A stretch of DNA of 64,000 bases from contig CM061142.1 in the NCBI GenBank assembly GCA_030789695.1, positions 276,079,043 through 276,143,042 of the forward strand, in the 5' to 3' direction. The translations under genes and the position numbers were made by a program. Below are positions 19,882 to 31,097 of the stretch, piece after piece. The notes beneath the pieces are model-generated. The model had not been told where the DNA came from. It was given only the letters and a program-made list of their open reading frames with translations, and did not search any database. Numbering within the stretch: the stretch's first letter is position 1; every line of letters starts with the position of its first letter. Origin of the DNA: Scilla litardierei. Lineage: Eukaryota; Streptophyta; Magnoliopsida; Asparagales; Asparagaceae.

Positions 19882-22097
19882 AAATCCCCCAAGCTGAACC
19901 CTTCCTCGTCCTCGAGGAAGACGAGTGAGAGTAGAAGCTCGGAGGGCAAAATAGAGAGAAAGAGACGGAAAGAGAAAACTCCTAGATCACCTATCAGAGC
20001 CAACAAAATCAAACACGCCACACTAAGCAAGCATACGACAAAACACAACACCAAACCAAGGAATGTGAGTCCAAACAAGTGTCGTGGGCCTACACAGTGA
20101 AGCGCGAGTGAGTGTGGTCGTGCGCTAGCAGACGGTGTCGCTATCTACATTGTGCAATAAGGCTCCATATACACAAATCCAAGGAATGAACCAAATATCA
20201 ATTCAATTTGAAATCGCGGTGAATAGTAGCTCAAGCATGCATGAGAAGAGTATAAGAATAGAAGCGTATCATGCATCGGGGACTCCATAGCTAGGGACTA
20301 GGAAATCACCACACTATCGCCTAGGTAACCGCTAGAGAGTTCCTATGCCAAGTGTTTTCGAAAACGATGGAGGTTGAGAAGGTGTGGAGTAGAACACTCG
20401 GTGCACATTCTCGCCTTCCCTTTATTCTCGGTAGATAGGAAAAATATTCACACTGAAAATTTTTGGGTTTTGGGTATTTGTATTTTTTTTGGATTTTTGG
20501 CTATACATATTTTTTTCTTTTCTCTTTTCTTTTCTTTTTTGGGTTTTTCTTTTCTCTCTTTTTTTGGATTTTTGGATATTGGGATATATACATGTGTACT
20601 CTCCCAAGTGGGAGAACGGTACACGACGAGGGGATTTGCACCAAGTAAAAATAAAAAGAAGTCGAATTCTAAACACTTGGTCAAGCGAGATATTTCGCTG
20701 ATCAGAGCATAGGCTAAAATGGGTTATCCTAGTCCTAACTGTGGAATCCCGACACATGCGAATTGAAGCATATGATATAAACATATAACATGCATATAGA
20801 AGCAGACAGTAGAAGAAAATACCGCATATTCAAATCGAAGCATGATAATCTAGGGGTCAACCAAGGATAGGTATATAAATCAACATCACAAAGTAGAAGC
20901 ACACAATAAGCTAGTCACGACACACGACTCACATAGAAGCATAGTGAACCCACGAAGCATGAAATGCAATAGGATTCGGCTTCCTAGGGTTAGTAAATGT
21001 GATCATCGTAGCTATGCTAAGTGTGTGTGTGTGTGTGTGTTTCAGTGGCAATTCATCATGTGGTGTCATCTTTAGGAGAGAAAGAGAGAGAACAAAAGAT
21101 GAGAAGAAAAATGAAAATACGATAGAAAACGACTCAAAAACGAAGAAAAACGACACAATTGACGTACGAAGTGCGACTCCCCCAAGCTGAAACTTGCATT
21201 GCCCTCAATGCAATAATAGTTTATACGGGAGGACAAAGAAAATGGGGGGTGCGCACAGACACAAAAAGTGAAAAACATGAAAAACACATGAACGAAACTA
21301 AAAAATAACGAAAAAGAAACACAAAAATAAACATCACACAAAAACAAACACACGACAAAGACGTCACACGACAATATGCACAAAATTCGATTTCCCCCAA
21401 GCTGAACATGGCAATGCTAGCGAAATGATATGATCAATGTGATGCAGAAATATGCTAGGGGAAAATCGGAAAAGAAATGAAAGAAATCAAAATGCAAGAG
21501 AGACGGTGTGCTCATTCTCCTCGGAAGAGGATGTAGGGTGTGGGCGGTAGAAGTGATAGAAGGGCACGACATGATGGGTTATTATGATGCAAAAGCAAAT
21601 CCTAGATACGCTCCCTTCGTTAATGAGAGGAGACGAGATTATTCAAATCTAAACTAGAAAGCGGTAAATTTTTACACTACTGGATTAGGATACACCTGAG
21701 CATAGGCGGATCCAAGATCTGAAGTGGGGCAGGTAGCTGCTCTAACTGCTCCTTCTGTGGCTCCGCCAGAAGCGCTGTGCCACGTGTGCCAATGGACCCA
21801 AGCAATGAACCTCCAAGCATCCTTAGTAGGTATCCACATGTGACCTGCAAAGGACGAGATGCATTAGCCCATGGCAAGAAATTATTTCCCAAAATAAATG
21901 TATCCCAGAGATAATCGTCAACATAAGATGGAAAAATGATAAAAGAGTGATGAATACTCCCTGAGAATGGGTCGCTATCCTCTGTACTAGTGACGACCAA
22001 ATCCTCGCTCTCCATGAGAAGTGGCTCTCCAGTTGGTGACACACCGCAGCATACCTCAAGGGAAGTAGATCATGTGTCCTGCGAGAGATACGGTGTG
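19882..22097 (-). other. 3' half of the Athila-like internal domain, mostly non-coding
   Basis: The polypurine tract lies directly next to the LTR (19885-19899, AGCTTGGGGGA on the minus strand). Two further copies of the same purine-rich motif occur at 21178-21191 and 21393-21407. There is a T-rich stretch at 20460-20590 and a (GT)10 run at 21021-21040. A 121-codon minus-strand frame at 21677-22042 has no recognised motif; it may be the tail of the gag-like region. Confidence 0.6.
21021..21040. repeat. (GT)10 microsatellite
   Basis: Ten perfect GT units lie inside the Athila-like internal domain. Confidence 0.95.
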
Positions 22098-22900
22098 TCA
22101 AATATATATAAAGTCTAAAGGAATAGGACGTGAAAAGAGAGACTTAAATGTGGAGTGAGAGTGAGTATGAAAATCTCCCTGAATAGGGGCAATATGCTCA
22201 AGTAGATGCTCAGCCGCAGAAGAAGTGGAGCGTGGCGGTAGAGGTAGATGTGGCTCAGGCTCCATGAAGTGGACGATCGTATCCAAGCCCTCATGCACAT
22301 CCTCCTCGACGGTATGCATAAGCTCTGCAGTCTCCTCAGTGCTCTCGTAGGACTCATGTGTGGTATCCAAATTAAGACAAGAAGTCTCTCCCACATATCC
22401 TAGAGAAGTCTCCCCATCCTCACTATCATCATCAAAAAATGCTTCGTCATCCAAGTGGTAGTGATGGAAAAATGGGGTGTCGGCATGAGATGTGTCTATG
22501 GTGGCCGATGGCATGGTGGTCTCAACCATGAAAGTGGGTATATCCTCTCATTTGTCCCCTCTCCTTGGTGTAGGCTCGGTGATTGGTGCCATCAAGTTTT
22601 GTAAGAATTGGCCTTGGTTAAACATGGCACTTTCAAGGAGAGACACGAGGCTTGATTCTTCTTGCGTTGGTGGAGGGATATAAGGTTGAGGAAATGGATG
22701 GGAGGTGTTCGGGCTAAGGTTGTGGGAAAATGTTTGGCCATGGTGTAGGGGGAGGCTCTCAAGCATAATTTACGCAATCATAATACATGTGCCCAACCAT
22801 CCCATAAGTCTCACAAACCACAACTGAATAAGGATCGTATCCTCCCATCTGAGCATTAAAATTTGATCTCCACATGGTTACACCAAAGATACCTGGACAA
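22098..22900 (-). pseudogene. Gag-like gene remnant with a damaged zinc knuckle
   Basis: On the minus strand, shortly after the primer site, a frame reads GGYDPYSVVVCETYGMVGHMYYDC (about 22780-22845; key residues C, Y in place of the second C, H, C). This matches a CX2CX4HX4C zinc knuckle except that the second Cys is replaced by Tyr. A stop follows a few codons later. Proline/Ser-rich frames follow (22548-22766), then a 143-codon acidic frame (22098-22529) rich in Glu, Asp, Ser and Thr. Short non-autonomous elements that keep only a gag-type region after a tRNA-Asp primer site are known in plants. The frame breaks and lost Cys mean no working nucleocapsid is made from this copy. Confidence 0.5.
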
Positions 22901-23053
22901 CAAAAATAAGAGAACTAGATAGGAGCGTTAATAGTATAAGAGAATAACAAAAGGATAATATAATGGTGGGGGGAAAATTTCTCGGTTATTGTATTTGTTT
23001 TTTTTATGCGTGGTCTAACGAACCCAAGCTAATCTAATATCAAACCGAACGCC

Positions 23054-23071
23054 TCCCCGGCAACGGCGCCA
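23054..23071 (-). other. Primer-binding site, tRNA-Asp type
   Basis: On the minus strand the 18 bases read TGGCGCCGTTGCCGGGGA, fully complementary to the 3' end of plant tRNA-Asp (GTC). It lies six bases inside the LTR boundary at 23078. This fixes the element's orientation as right to left. Confidence 0.92.
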
Positions 23072-23077
23072 AAAACT

Positions 23078-24106
23078 TGACCGGTGCCCCGTTTACGGTT
23101 TGGGCGTGGTGTCGTTTTACCGCAAGTGCACGGTTAGTGTAGGGTGCAGGTTTATCGAACTCGGGGAGGTGGATGGCTTGAATGGCTACTAGCCTCGCCT
23201 AGGTTGTGTGCTAGCTACGCGGACAATGTGGGTGGAAGTGTGGAAATAAATAAAAGAAAGATATAAAAAAGACACGAAATGAATCCCCGCTAACACGGGC
23301 TAGAGCATTCATGACACTTGGCATTTGACTTGACCCAGGGTGAGACATTGCCCCCAAAAGGTGGTACCTAGCGTCCATGGTCCGATATTCCGGTCGGTGC
23401 CTAGAACGTTAGGCCTACCCGGTTCCGGACGGTGGGCATTCCCATGTCCATTAACACCTTCCGCAGCCGGGAGCATTAAGGCCACAATGATAACTCCCAA
23501 CATTTCGTCCAAGCCATTCCCACGTGCGAGGACTCGATGTCTATGATAGGAGCGTGAGCTATGGCTAGGAGGTCAACCGCCAAGTTTATTCCCCCTTGGC
23601 CCGACGGTCAGAGGCGGTCTTTCTCCCGCCAATGACAATGAAACACCCCCGCGTAACCCTAATGGCCAAATAGGTCGAATGTGATTTCTAGCAATACATC
23701 GAAACGGATCTTGACTGGACAAGACACCGGACCCCAATCCCCAACACAACTAGTGTGTTACCATACGAATTGGACTCAGATTACTAGAAATCCCCATTGA
23801 CACATTTCATCGAACATATGCCATGCAACCAAGCCAAATGAAACAACCCAAGCATCAATCATACTCTAACCCGTATTAGGGTTCATCAAGAGCTACTCAA
23901 TGGTGAAGAACATAAAAGAAAGCAATAAAAATGACAAACACACATTCACCATTGAGCAAAATGAAAACAATACAAAAAAATGGAAAATAAGAGAAAGAAA
24001 TACTTATCTTGAGTTTGAATCTTCAATCTATGACAAGACTTATTGATCAAAAGACCTAATCTAAACTAATCTAAGTATCACAAGAGAAAGGGGTAAAAAG
24101 CCCGTA
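23078..24106 (-). repeat. 5' LTR of the Athila-like element, downstream part
   Basis: This is the counterpart of 925-1950. It is broken at 24107 by a solo LTR of the TGTAACG/CGTGACA family. Confidence 0.88.
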
Positions 24107-26576
24107 TGTCACGACCCGCTTCCCTAAAATGGAGGCGAGACGTGAAAAGGTCCGCACGGGAGTGGAGCTGTGAAGCCCCACACCCGATAAGCGTCAATAA
24201 TACATAAGCAGGTACCTGTAACCACAACAGAGTAACGATAATAACACAAGGAGAGACTGAAATAAAATCTCACATCTCATACATTGTCCAACAAGGAAAA
24301 TAAGTTCAACATCCAGAAAAGCCACCAGGCTAAAAGAAAAGAGTCTAAAGGCCCAGAACAAGGCCAACAAAAGAAACGACATAACAAAGTATGGGTGCTA
24401 CGCACCGATAACAAAACAACTGTCTAACAAAAGTAAAACACACGAAGACACTAGGACTGGTCCCCAGTGTCCACGTACTCCCCGTCAAACACAAGCTCGG
24501 GCTCGGCGTCAGCAAACACCTCGTCCTCAACAAGGTCCTTGGGCTCAGGATCTAACATGTGTCACCCAAAAGAGTAAAGGGGCACATGTCAGCAAGTCTA
24601 AAAGACTTGAGCAAGGAAACTGAAAGTAAGGCTCTAGCAACCTAGCAGTTTAGTATGCATGACATGGCAGTTATAACATGAGTGCACAATTGAAACATGG
24701 CAAGACAATTTGTACAAGAGAACAATTATCGGGACAAGACAAGACAAGACAAGACAAGAGTAGCCACGCTACTATTAATCTCAATCAATTCACTATTCAC
24801 GTTGTTTGTAGATGTTTACGCCTTACAGCTGAATGGTTTTACATTCGCTGATTGGCCGCTTAACAACTACCCCAAACCTAAGAGTTTACGCCTTACCACT
24901 GCAGTTGCTGATCGGGCAGACTCCCAGTTGATTGGTCACTTAACTCTTACCCCCAATACCCACACGTAATGGAGCCAGGGTCCCTGAACATGAGCCCAGC
25001 AAGTGAGCCAGGGTTGCCCCGCACATGAGCTCGCATTAATAAACATTTGGCGTAGGGGTGCACCTAGCCGGAAACACGCAATTCGGGCATTGGCTATCAA
25101 CCAACACATGGCCCGCTTCTGGAACACGAGCCAGGAACACAAGCATTCGTAGCAAAGCTATGCAATCACAGAAACACTTAAAGAATGCAATGACATGACA
25201 ATTAATTTGCGTACCATTAATGGAAAGTAGACATGACATGGAAATTGTGCAACATGCTATATGTGTTGGAACTAGCTTCGTTGTCAAGCTAGTTCCCCAA
25301 TTTGCGCCTAGGCGAGTATCATTTCGTCGCCTAGCCTCTTTTACGCCTACTATAAGAAAATGGCCTAAAACATGGCCTAAACCCTAAGTGGCAAGTTTCA
25401 CTTGCCTAGCACCGGGGATGACGACCACTTCGTCACACGGATGCCAATCTACGGGGAAATCGCTGTTTTGGGGGAACAATCAACAAATAACATGAAATTA
25501 TATTAGGGTTTCATAAAAATATAAATAGGTTAAGAAAATAACGGTAGATCGATTTCTTACCAAGAGGAGACGGAAGAGACACTCCAGGGAACCCTAGGAT
25601 CAGATCTGGAAAAGATTGGAGAAGTTTGGAAAATTAGGGTTTTGGGGGGATTTGGGGATTTTGATGGGTTTTGGTGAGATTTTGGGGAAGATGAGAGGTA
25701 GATAGAGTGGATGGATGGTTTGGATGATGGATTTAGGGCTTGGAATGAAGAAATGAAGCTTGGAGGAAGATGGGGGCTCAAGGGGGAAGATTTTAGGGTT
25801 TTGGGTCGTGTTGGGGAAGAAGAAAACGTTTGGGTTGGGTTTAAATAGGATGGGCTGGCGGCTGCCCAGAAATTAGGGTTTCAACACTGGTTAGTCGGTC
25901 AAAGAGCAACCACTGACCGACTAGTTTGGCAACTAGTCGGTCGGTCGACCAACGCAGACCGACTAATGCAAACAGTAACTCCTGAACGAAAATAGGATTC
26001 TAGAGTTAGTCGGTCCATGAACAAGTACTGACCGACTAGTTTAGCATCTAGTCGGTCGATGAACGTTCTCAGACCGACTAAGAGTAAACAGTAACTCAAC
26101 TAAAATTAAGATGATGTGTTAGTCGGTTAAAGAAGCATTGATGACCGACTAGTTTGCAACCTAGTCGGTCAACCAACGTTCTTAGACCGACTAACGATAA
26201 ACAGTAACTCCTGAGAAATTTAGAAAGCCAACTAGTCGGTCCAAGAAGGATTGCCGACCGACTGGATCGTCATCTAGTCGGTCGGTGCCCCTTCTTATAC
26301 CGGCTAATGAGCACAAAAAGTTCCGATACGGAGCGCGGGGCCCCGGGATCGATTCCTAAGACTCCTAGGCTTGATCTAATAGTAAGATACGACCGTTATG
26401 AAGTCAGTCACGAGTGACATACTTCGAAATCGACGATCCTAAGGAAGAAACGAGAAAATACGACGAATCGATCGAAAATGAAAACTACGGAGACGAAAAT
26501 CACACAAGAGGAGAAAATCCACTAAAACATATATTATATTATATCATATCCAGATACATGAAAAGCAGTCGTTACA
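24107..26576 (-). mobile_element. Solo LTR of a chromovirus-like family, 2470 bp
   Basis: In plus orientation it begins TGTCACGACCCGCTTCCC and ends CAGTCGTTACA, so it reads TGTAACGACTG...GGGTCGTGACA on the minus strand. No second LTR or internal domain is present, so it is the product of recombination between two LTRs of one element. The flanks CCGTA (24102-24106) and CCTTA (26577-26581) differ at one base, consistent with an older insertion. The sister Athila LTR shows the uninterrupted site near 1938. It contains a tandem repeat at 25891-26330. Confidence 0.85.
25891..26330. repeat. Four tandem units of about 113 bp with inverted AGTCGGTC/GACCGACT cores
   Basis: Unit starts at 25891, 26006, 26119 and 26232 (spacing 115, 113, 113). 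Each unit holds TTAGTCGGTC, then GACCGACTAG, then CTAGTCGGTC, then GACCGACTAA, making two inverted pairs per unit. The units are moderately diverged. Confidence 0.88.
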
Positions 26577-27200
26577 CCTTAAAACTGAAGAAGATCTCCT
26601 TTCAGTCGGCCAACACCGTGTATTTATAGTCCCCTTCGAAACCCTAATGGTTCGGGTCCAAACCCGCAGAAAAATCGCCACCCGATCGGTTGACTCAGCT
26701 TTGAAGATTTTCAACCAGGCGTTGAGGCGAGCGAGTGGTGTGACCGGGTCGTCGTTTGAGGAATTGCGACTATAGGTGAACCGATCGGGTGATATTTCAC
26801 CCGATCGGTTGGATTCAGTGCAATTAGACAGAGAGTTCTATCGGTTCACCCGATCGCTGAACTGATCGGGCGAGCTGCTGCTCTTCTTTAGTTGCCGTCC
26901 GGGTAGGATATGCGTGCATCAACCGATCGGGTGGCTGTGTCCACCCGATCGGTTGAGGGCTGAAATATAGCAGTCTTCATCGTTTGACCCTCTGGATCAC
27001 GCATGACTCCTCCCGTTGCTCCGGGGGCTCATGATATCTTCTTTAAACATCCCCAATGCTGGCAATCTCCTGCATTCGCACAAAAACATGAAGAAAGTGA
27101 AAAGATACAAAAACACAAAAGAACAGGTATGAAACGATGGAAATCAACGGAAAATCACAAAGAAGACGTGTGTGAATATATAGAATATAAACGCTCGTCA
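26577..27200 (-). repeat. 5' LTR of the Athila-like element, upstream part (U3 side)
   Basis: It is collinear with 19271-19881 and carries the minus-strand TATA box at 26620-26629. Near 26695 it lacks about 20 bases that form the second arm of the first GATCGG palindrome in the other LTR. Confidence 0.88.
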
Positions 27201-27672
27201 GTCACGCTGTAAAATACAGTACACACATACTCACTTCTCCCACTGCATCGTCTCAAGAATATATCTAATTTAAAATTGTAAAGGCACAATTTTATGAAAA
27301 ATTACACAGCACTCACCATCTTGTGCTTTACTCGTCAAATTCTTCGAACGACAGCTTCGACCTCTAGCAGCAAACATCTTCAGCTGATCACCTCTTCCCA
27401 CTGAGCACCACTATTATAGCCCAACTATTTCACATTTTTCACTCTCGTCTTTTTAACCCTAAAATTTTACTTCGCTGATTCTAATCTCCTCTCGTTAATC
27501 ACAATTTTACTTCCTTCTATTCGTTTCGATCAAATGATTTTACTCCGAGACACCTCCTCTTACGTGCACTGGGGTCAGGGGCAAAACTGGAATGATTTCA
27601 CACCGTCTACGTCCGTTACCCAAACACACGAAAATGTATTGTTCTAAACGACTTAAAAGTCTCGGGTATTAA
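27201..27672 (-). other. 5' region of the split Mutator-like element (probable TIR/leader)
   Basis: This is the sequence that lay directly upstream of the minus-strand gene start at 907 before the Athila-like element inserted. Its outer part (about 27540-27672) contains GGGGCAAAACTGGAATGATTT, a motif of the kind found in terminal regions of plant Mutator-like elements. I cannot define the exact terminus. The PIF/Harbinger element abuts it at 27673. Confidence 0.4.
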
Positions 27673-27696
27673 GGGCATGTTCGTTTTGTTGCGAAT
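27673..27696 (+). repeat. Left terminal inverted repeat of the Harbinger element
   Basis: It starts GGGCATGTTCGTTTTG, typical of Harbinger ends. Its first 14 bases are identical to the right end of the MITE at 50830-51485 read in reverse complement. Confidence 0.75.
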
Positions 27697-29369
27697 GGGC
27701 TAGAAAGTGGCTCCTAGCCATTATTCATTACATTGTTGGGCTACTATTCATAACTTTAAACGTCCACTTTCCTTCGCTGTGTTTCGCTTCTTTGGTTTTC
27801 GTTGAAAAATGGGGCGTGCCATCTGTCATGGCATCGACTTTCTCGCGAGCAGAATCTCTGCATTTTCCGGTGATTTTGTCTTAGAATCTTCTTTCGTGGG
27901 ACCCATTGGCTCTACTCACCTCTCATATCTGCTGCAACCTTCTCATCTCTCCCATCGACACCCATCTCTCCTTCAAAGCTGAGTTTTTGATAGATTCTGA
28001 AACCTTAGACGGTGGATTCAAGACGAGATCTGGGATTTTTTGTTGGATCTGCAACTAGGGTTCTGATCTTAGTGATCTTAGGTTCTTTGGCTCTTTGCGC
28101 AAGCTGGGCTCTGCTGTTGGAACTGAGATAGCATCGATTCTTTGTGTTCTTTGTGCTCGTCTGTTGGATCTGCTACTCTCTTTGCTCACTGAGGTATAAT
28201 TTATGTTTATATTTCAGCAAACTATGCTCATTATGGTTCCTACAACTTGGAAATTTGTGAGATTTCATTCCAATATATGTGTTGGTTTCGATATTATGCG
28301 GGTTTAACTAGATGATGGTTTCTTGCAACCTATGGGTGGTCGATTTGTTACGCACCATCACATGTTGGATGGCATGAAACCATAATTCGGGCTTTCTCAA
28401 ACGTCGATTTGTTACGCACCATCACATGTTGGATGGCATGAAACCATAATTCGGGCTTTCTCAAACGCACAGTAGTTTACAAAATCTCAAGACAAGCATG
28501 CAACAGATTGCCAAAATCCAACACAAATCCTACACAAATTAGAAAAGCCCAATGCATTTACAGCAAAGACACCACAGTTATCAATTGTTTATGTTGGATT
28601 AAATTCAATGAATCAGTTGAATGAAACAATAAGCCAATCAAATCTCAAGCTCCATGACTCTGTATTTATTTCGGTTTCATACCTATCATTGCCCCCATGA
28701 TGATACACACAACGTGAAACTGATATGTTTGCAATACAAAAATGCAAATTTTATTTTGGAATTTCTGAGGGCTTGTGTGTAGGGTTTCATGCATGTTTTG
28801 AAAATTGGATGTGGACTGAGGTTACAATATAGGCTTGACTTTATGTTGGATGAATTTTACACACCTCCAATCAGGAGAATTATGGACCAACTTATATGAC
28901 CCCTACATAAAAGATCCCAATGATAAGACACGGAAAATGAATATATGGTGTGCGTGATTGGGATTTATGATGCTACGTTGGTACATTGATATGGTATGCT
29001 TGAAGTATGTCAAGAAACCAGCAATGAAAATTATAATTAAAAATTTGAGGGCAATTAGATATGGAGTCATGAATGGCTTGGACATGATTGGTGGGTTGTT
29101 GTTTCATATGGTATGCATTGAAATGTATTGGCTTGAAATAAAGGTTTTTAAAACTGAATGTATGTGTTTCAATGTCATATAATTGTTGTGTTATGCCAGT
29201 CTTTTATCTTTGTTTATATGTATCATTCGTTTAAATTTTCTGAATTTAGTGATGCCATATCTCCTCTATCGTTATTTATGTTTTTATGTCTCATACACGA
29301 TTTTATGATAAAAGTAAATGTCAGTTACAACTTATGCTTGAAGTTATGTTTAATGCAAATAAGGTTTAG
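27697..29369 (+). other. Leader region of the Harbinger element
   Basis: This is sequence between the left TIR and the first recognisable transposase codons. Small frames (for example 28958-29182 and 29158-29421) show no known motif. A perfect 64-bp tandem duplication lies at 28340-28467. It may hold the promoter and a 5' intron of the transposase gene; a pyrimidine-rich, exon-like stretch lies at about 27780-28190. Confidence 0.4.
28340..28467. repeat. Perfect 64-bp tandem duplication
   Basis: The units 28340-28403 and 28404-28467 appear identical, starting TCGATTTGTTACGCACC. Confidence 0.95.
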
Positions 29370-30736
29370 ATGGATCATACTGGAGAATATTCGGGATGTT
29401 CAACGTGTACATCGGCCGTGATGGCTATCATTTTTTTATCTTACACTTACAGCTATACGAAGATGATATGGCTACACCTATACCTTATGAGCCGTCAGAG
29501 ATGCGTGATATACATAGAAAATCTCACATGCGTAGAATTCTATATGGTTCTGAAAGTAGTTGTTTACACTACTTAAGAATACGAAGACATGCGTTCATGA
29601 ATCTTGCAACTTTAATGCGACAAAGTGATATTCTCAAAGACACTTATCATGTGTCCATCGAGGAACAGTTGGTAATGTTTCTTCATATCGTAGGGCACAA
29701 GTCAAAGAACAGAGTCATGCAAGTTGATTTTATAAGGTCCGGGGGCGACAGTTAGCACTTATTTTAACAAAGTGTTGTATGTAATTTGTACCCTTTGAGA
29801 TAGGTTCTGAAGTATGCCCCAAATGATACTTCACCAAAGATACTCAATAATCCTAATTGGTTCCCATTTTTCAAGGTAAGTGTGTTTTTATAAGTAGCTA
29901 GCATTAGGCTAAAATGATTGATGGTGATTTCAAATTGTCTGTTATTGATTATGGTGTATGATTGCATTGGTCTAATTGATGGGACACATATCGATGCCAT
30001 GCTACCTGCCAAACTCGTGCCCCAATTTAGAGAACGTAAAGGGATTATGCAAAATATGCGTGTAGCTGTAATGTCAAATAAAAGATTCACTTATGTAATG
30101 GCCGGGTGGGAATGATCAGCGAATGATTTCACCGTCCCAAAAGATGTAATGATCAGCGAATGATTTCACCGTCCCAAAAGATGTGTTGTCATACAACCCC
30201 CCAACGTGCTGTGTGTGTATGATGGTAATAGGCAAACTTTTTCGTAAATATCATGTATACGACTGTCTGAATCTATGGGAATATAAATAGGGTTTACTTT
30301 ATCAGTTGTAGGGAAATATTACATATGCAATGCAGTATATACAACAATATCGGGGTTCATATCTCCATACCGGTGCATTAGATACCATCTGAAGGACCAT
30401 ACTGATCGAGTGCCTTGAAATCGCAGAGAGCTCTTCAACCTAAGACATTATTGATTAAGAACAAAGATCAAGTTGACGTTTGGAATACTAAAGAACAAGT
30501 TTAAAATTTTGTCTACAAAGCCTTACTATCCATGCAAATCTCAGGTCGATACCATCCTTGTGTGCATACTTTTGCATAATTATATCCAAATAGCATATCT
30601 GCATGACCCACATCTAAATAAGGATGGTGATGTGTTTGAGGAGGATGTGGATGTGATGGATGAGCTAAATGACTTGATTATGGATCTATCACAACAGTTG
30701 CCCATACATGAACAAACTTCACAAAGGGATCAATGA
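29370..30736 (+). pseudogene. PIF/Harbinger transposase (HARBI1-like, DDE_Tnp_4) pseudogene
   Basis: The order of surviving blocks fits plant HARBI1-like transposases. First comes CLHYLRIRRHAFMNLATLM...VSIEEQLVMFLHIVGHKSKNRVMQ (29396-29755, shown in part), then a block with IGLIDGTHIDA (about 29960-30000, first catalytic Asp in DGTH), then RERKGIMQNMRVAV and YVMAGWE (30030-30112), and last FGILKNKFKIL...VCILLHNYI (30473-30600, the usual C-terminal end) followed by an acidic tail. The Gly expected after GWE is changed to a TGA stop. Directly there a 37-bp tandem duplication (30111-30184) breaks the frame, and the second catalytic Asp region is not readable. The gene is on the same strand as the Myb-like gene downstream. 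It cannot make a full enzyme. Confidence 0.85.
30111..30184. repeat. 37-bp tandem duplication inside the transposase gene
   Basis: AATGATCAGCGAATGATTTC... occurs at 30111 and again at 30148. A unit of 37 bases is not a multiple of three, so it shifts the frame in the catalytic region. Confidence 0.93.
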
Positions 30737-31097
30737 AAACTTCGTAGGGATCAATTAGCATGGGACATGTGGGTGGACTATTGTAATATACATAACCATG
30801 GGAATACAAATGAACATGGGCTATGAGGGATGAGATAAATTAAGAATTTTTACGGTATCTGTTAAGTTGAATGCTTTGTATTACAATTTGTTGTATATGT
30901 TGATTATGTTGGGTGATGCATGTGATGTGCGTACAATTTACTGGCCTTAACTCATTATTTTAATTCGATTGTGATGGTTTCTTATGATATCGGTGGTAGT
31001 AAATTTTCCATCATTGCTTTTTATTAAATGTAAAATATGTGGGTTCATGTCAGTATGGCCAATATTGCTATGTTATGGAATTAATGATTTTGTAGGC

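Larger units (their letters stand above)
925..27200 (-). mobile_element. Athila-like non-autonomous Ty3/gypsy LTR retrotransposon (host of nested insertions)
   Basis: Two related LTRs bound a 3.2-kb internal domain: the left copy is 925-1969 plus 19271-19881, and the right copy is 23078-24106 plus 26577-27200. In minus orientation the LTR starts TGACGAGCG and ends CCGGTCA. The primer-binding site lies next to the right LTR, so the element runs right to left. Without later insertions each LTR is about 1.65 kb and the element about 6.5 kb. The flanks GTCGC (920-924) and GTCAC (27201-27205) form a five-base target duplication with one mismatch. The tRNA-Asp primer site is typical of Athila-type elements. 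Only a short gag-like remnant with a damaged zinc knuckle is present, with no protease, reverse transcriptase or integrase, so movement would depend on a helper element. The two LTRs differ at many positions, which fits this being the oldest LTR element in the left half. Confidence 0.85.

Noticed and set aside
20422..20784. Lys-rich 120-codon minus-strand frame in the Athila interior
   Set aside because: It is the reverse of a T-rich low-complexity stretch.
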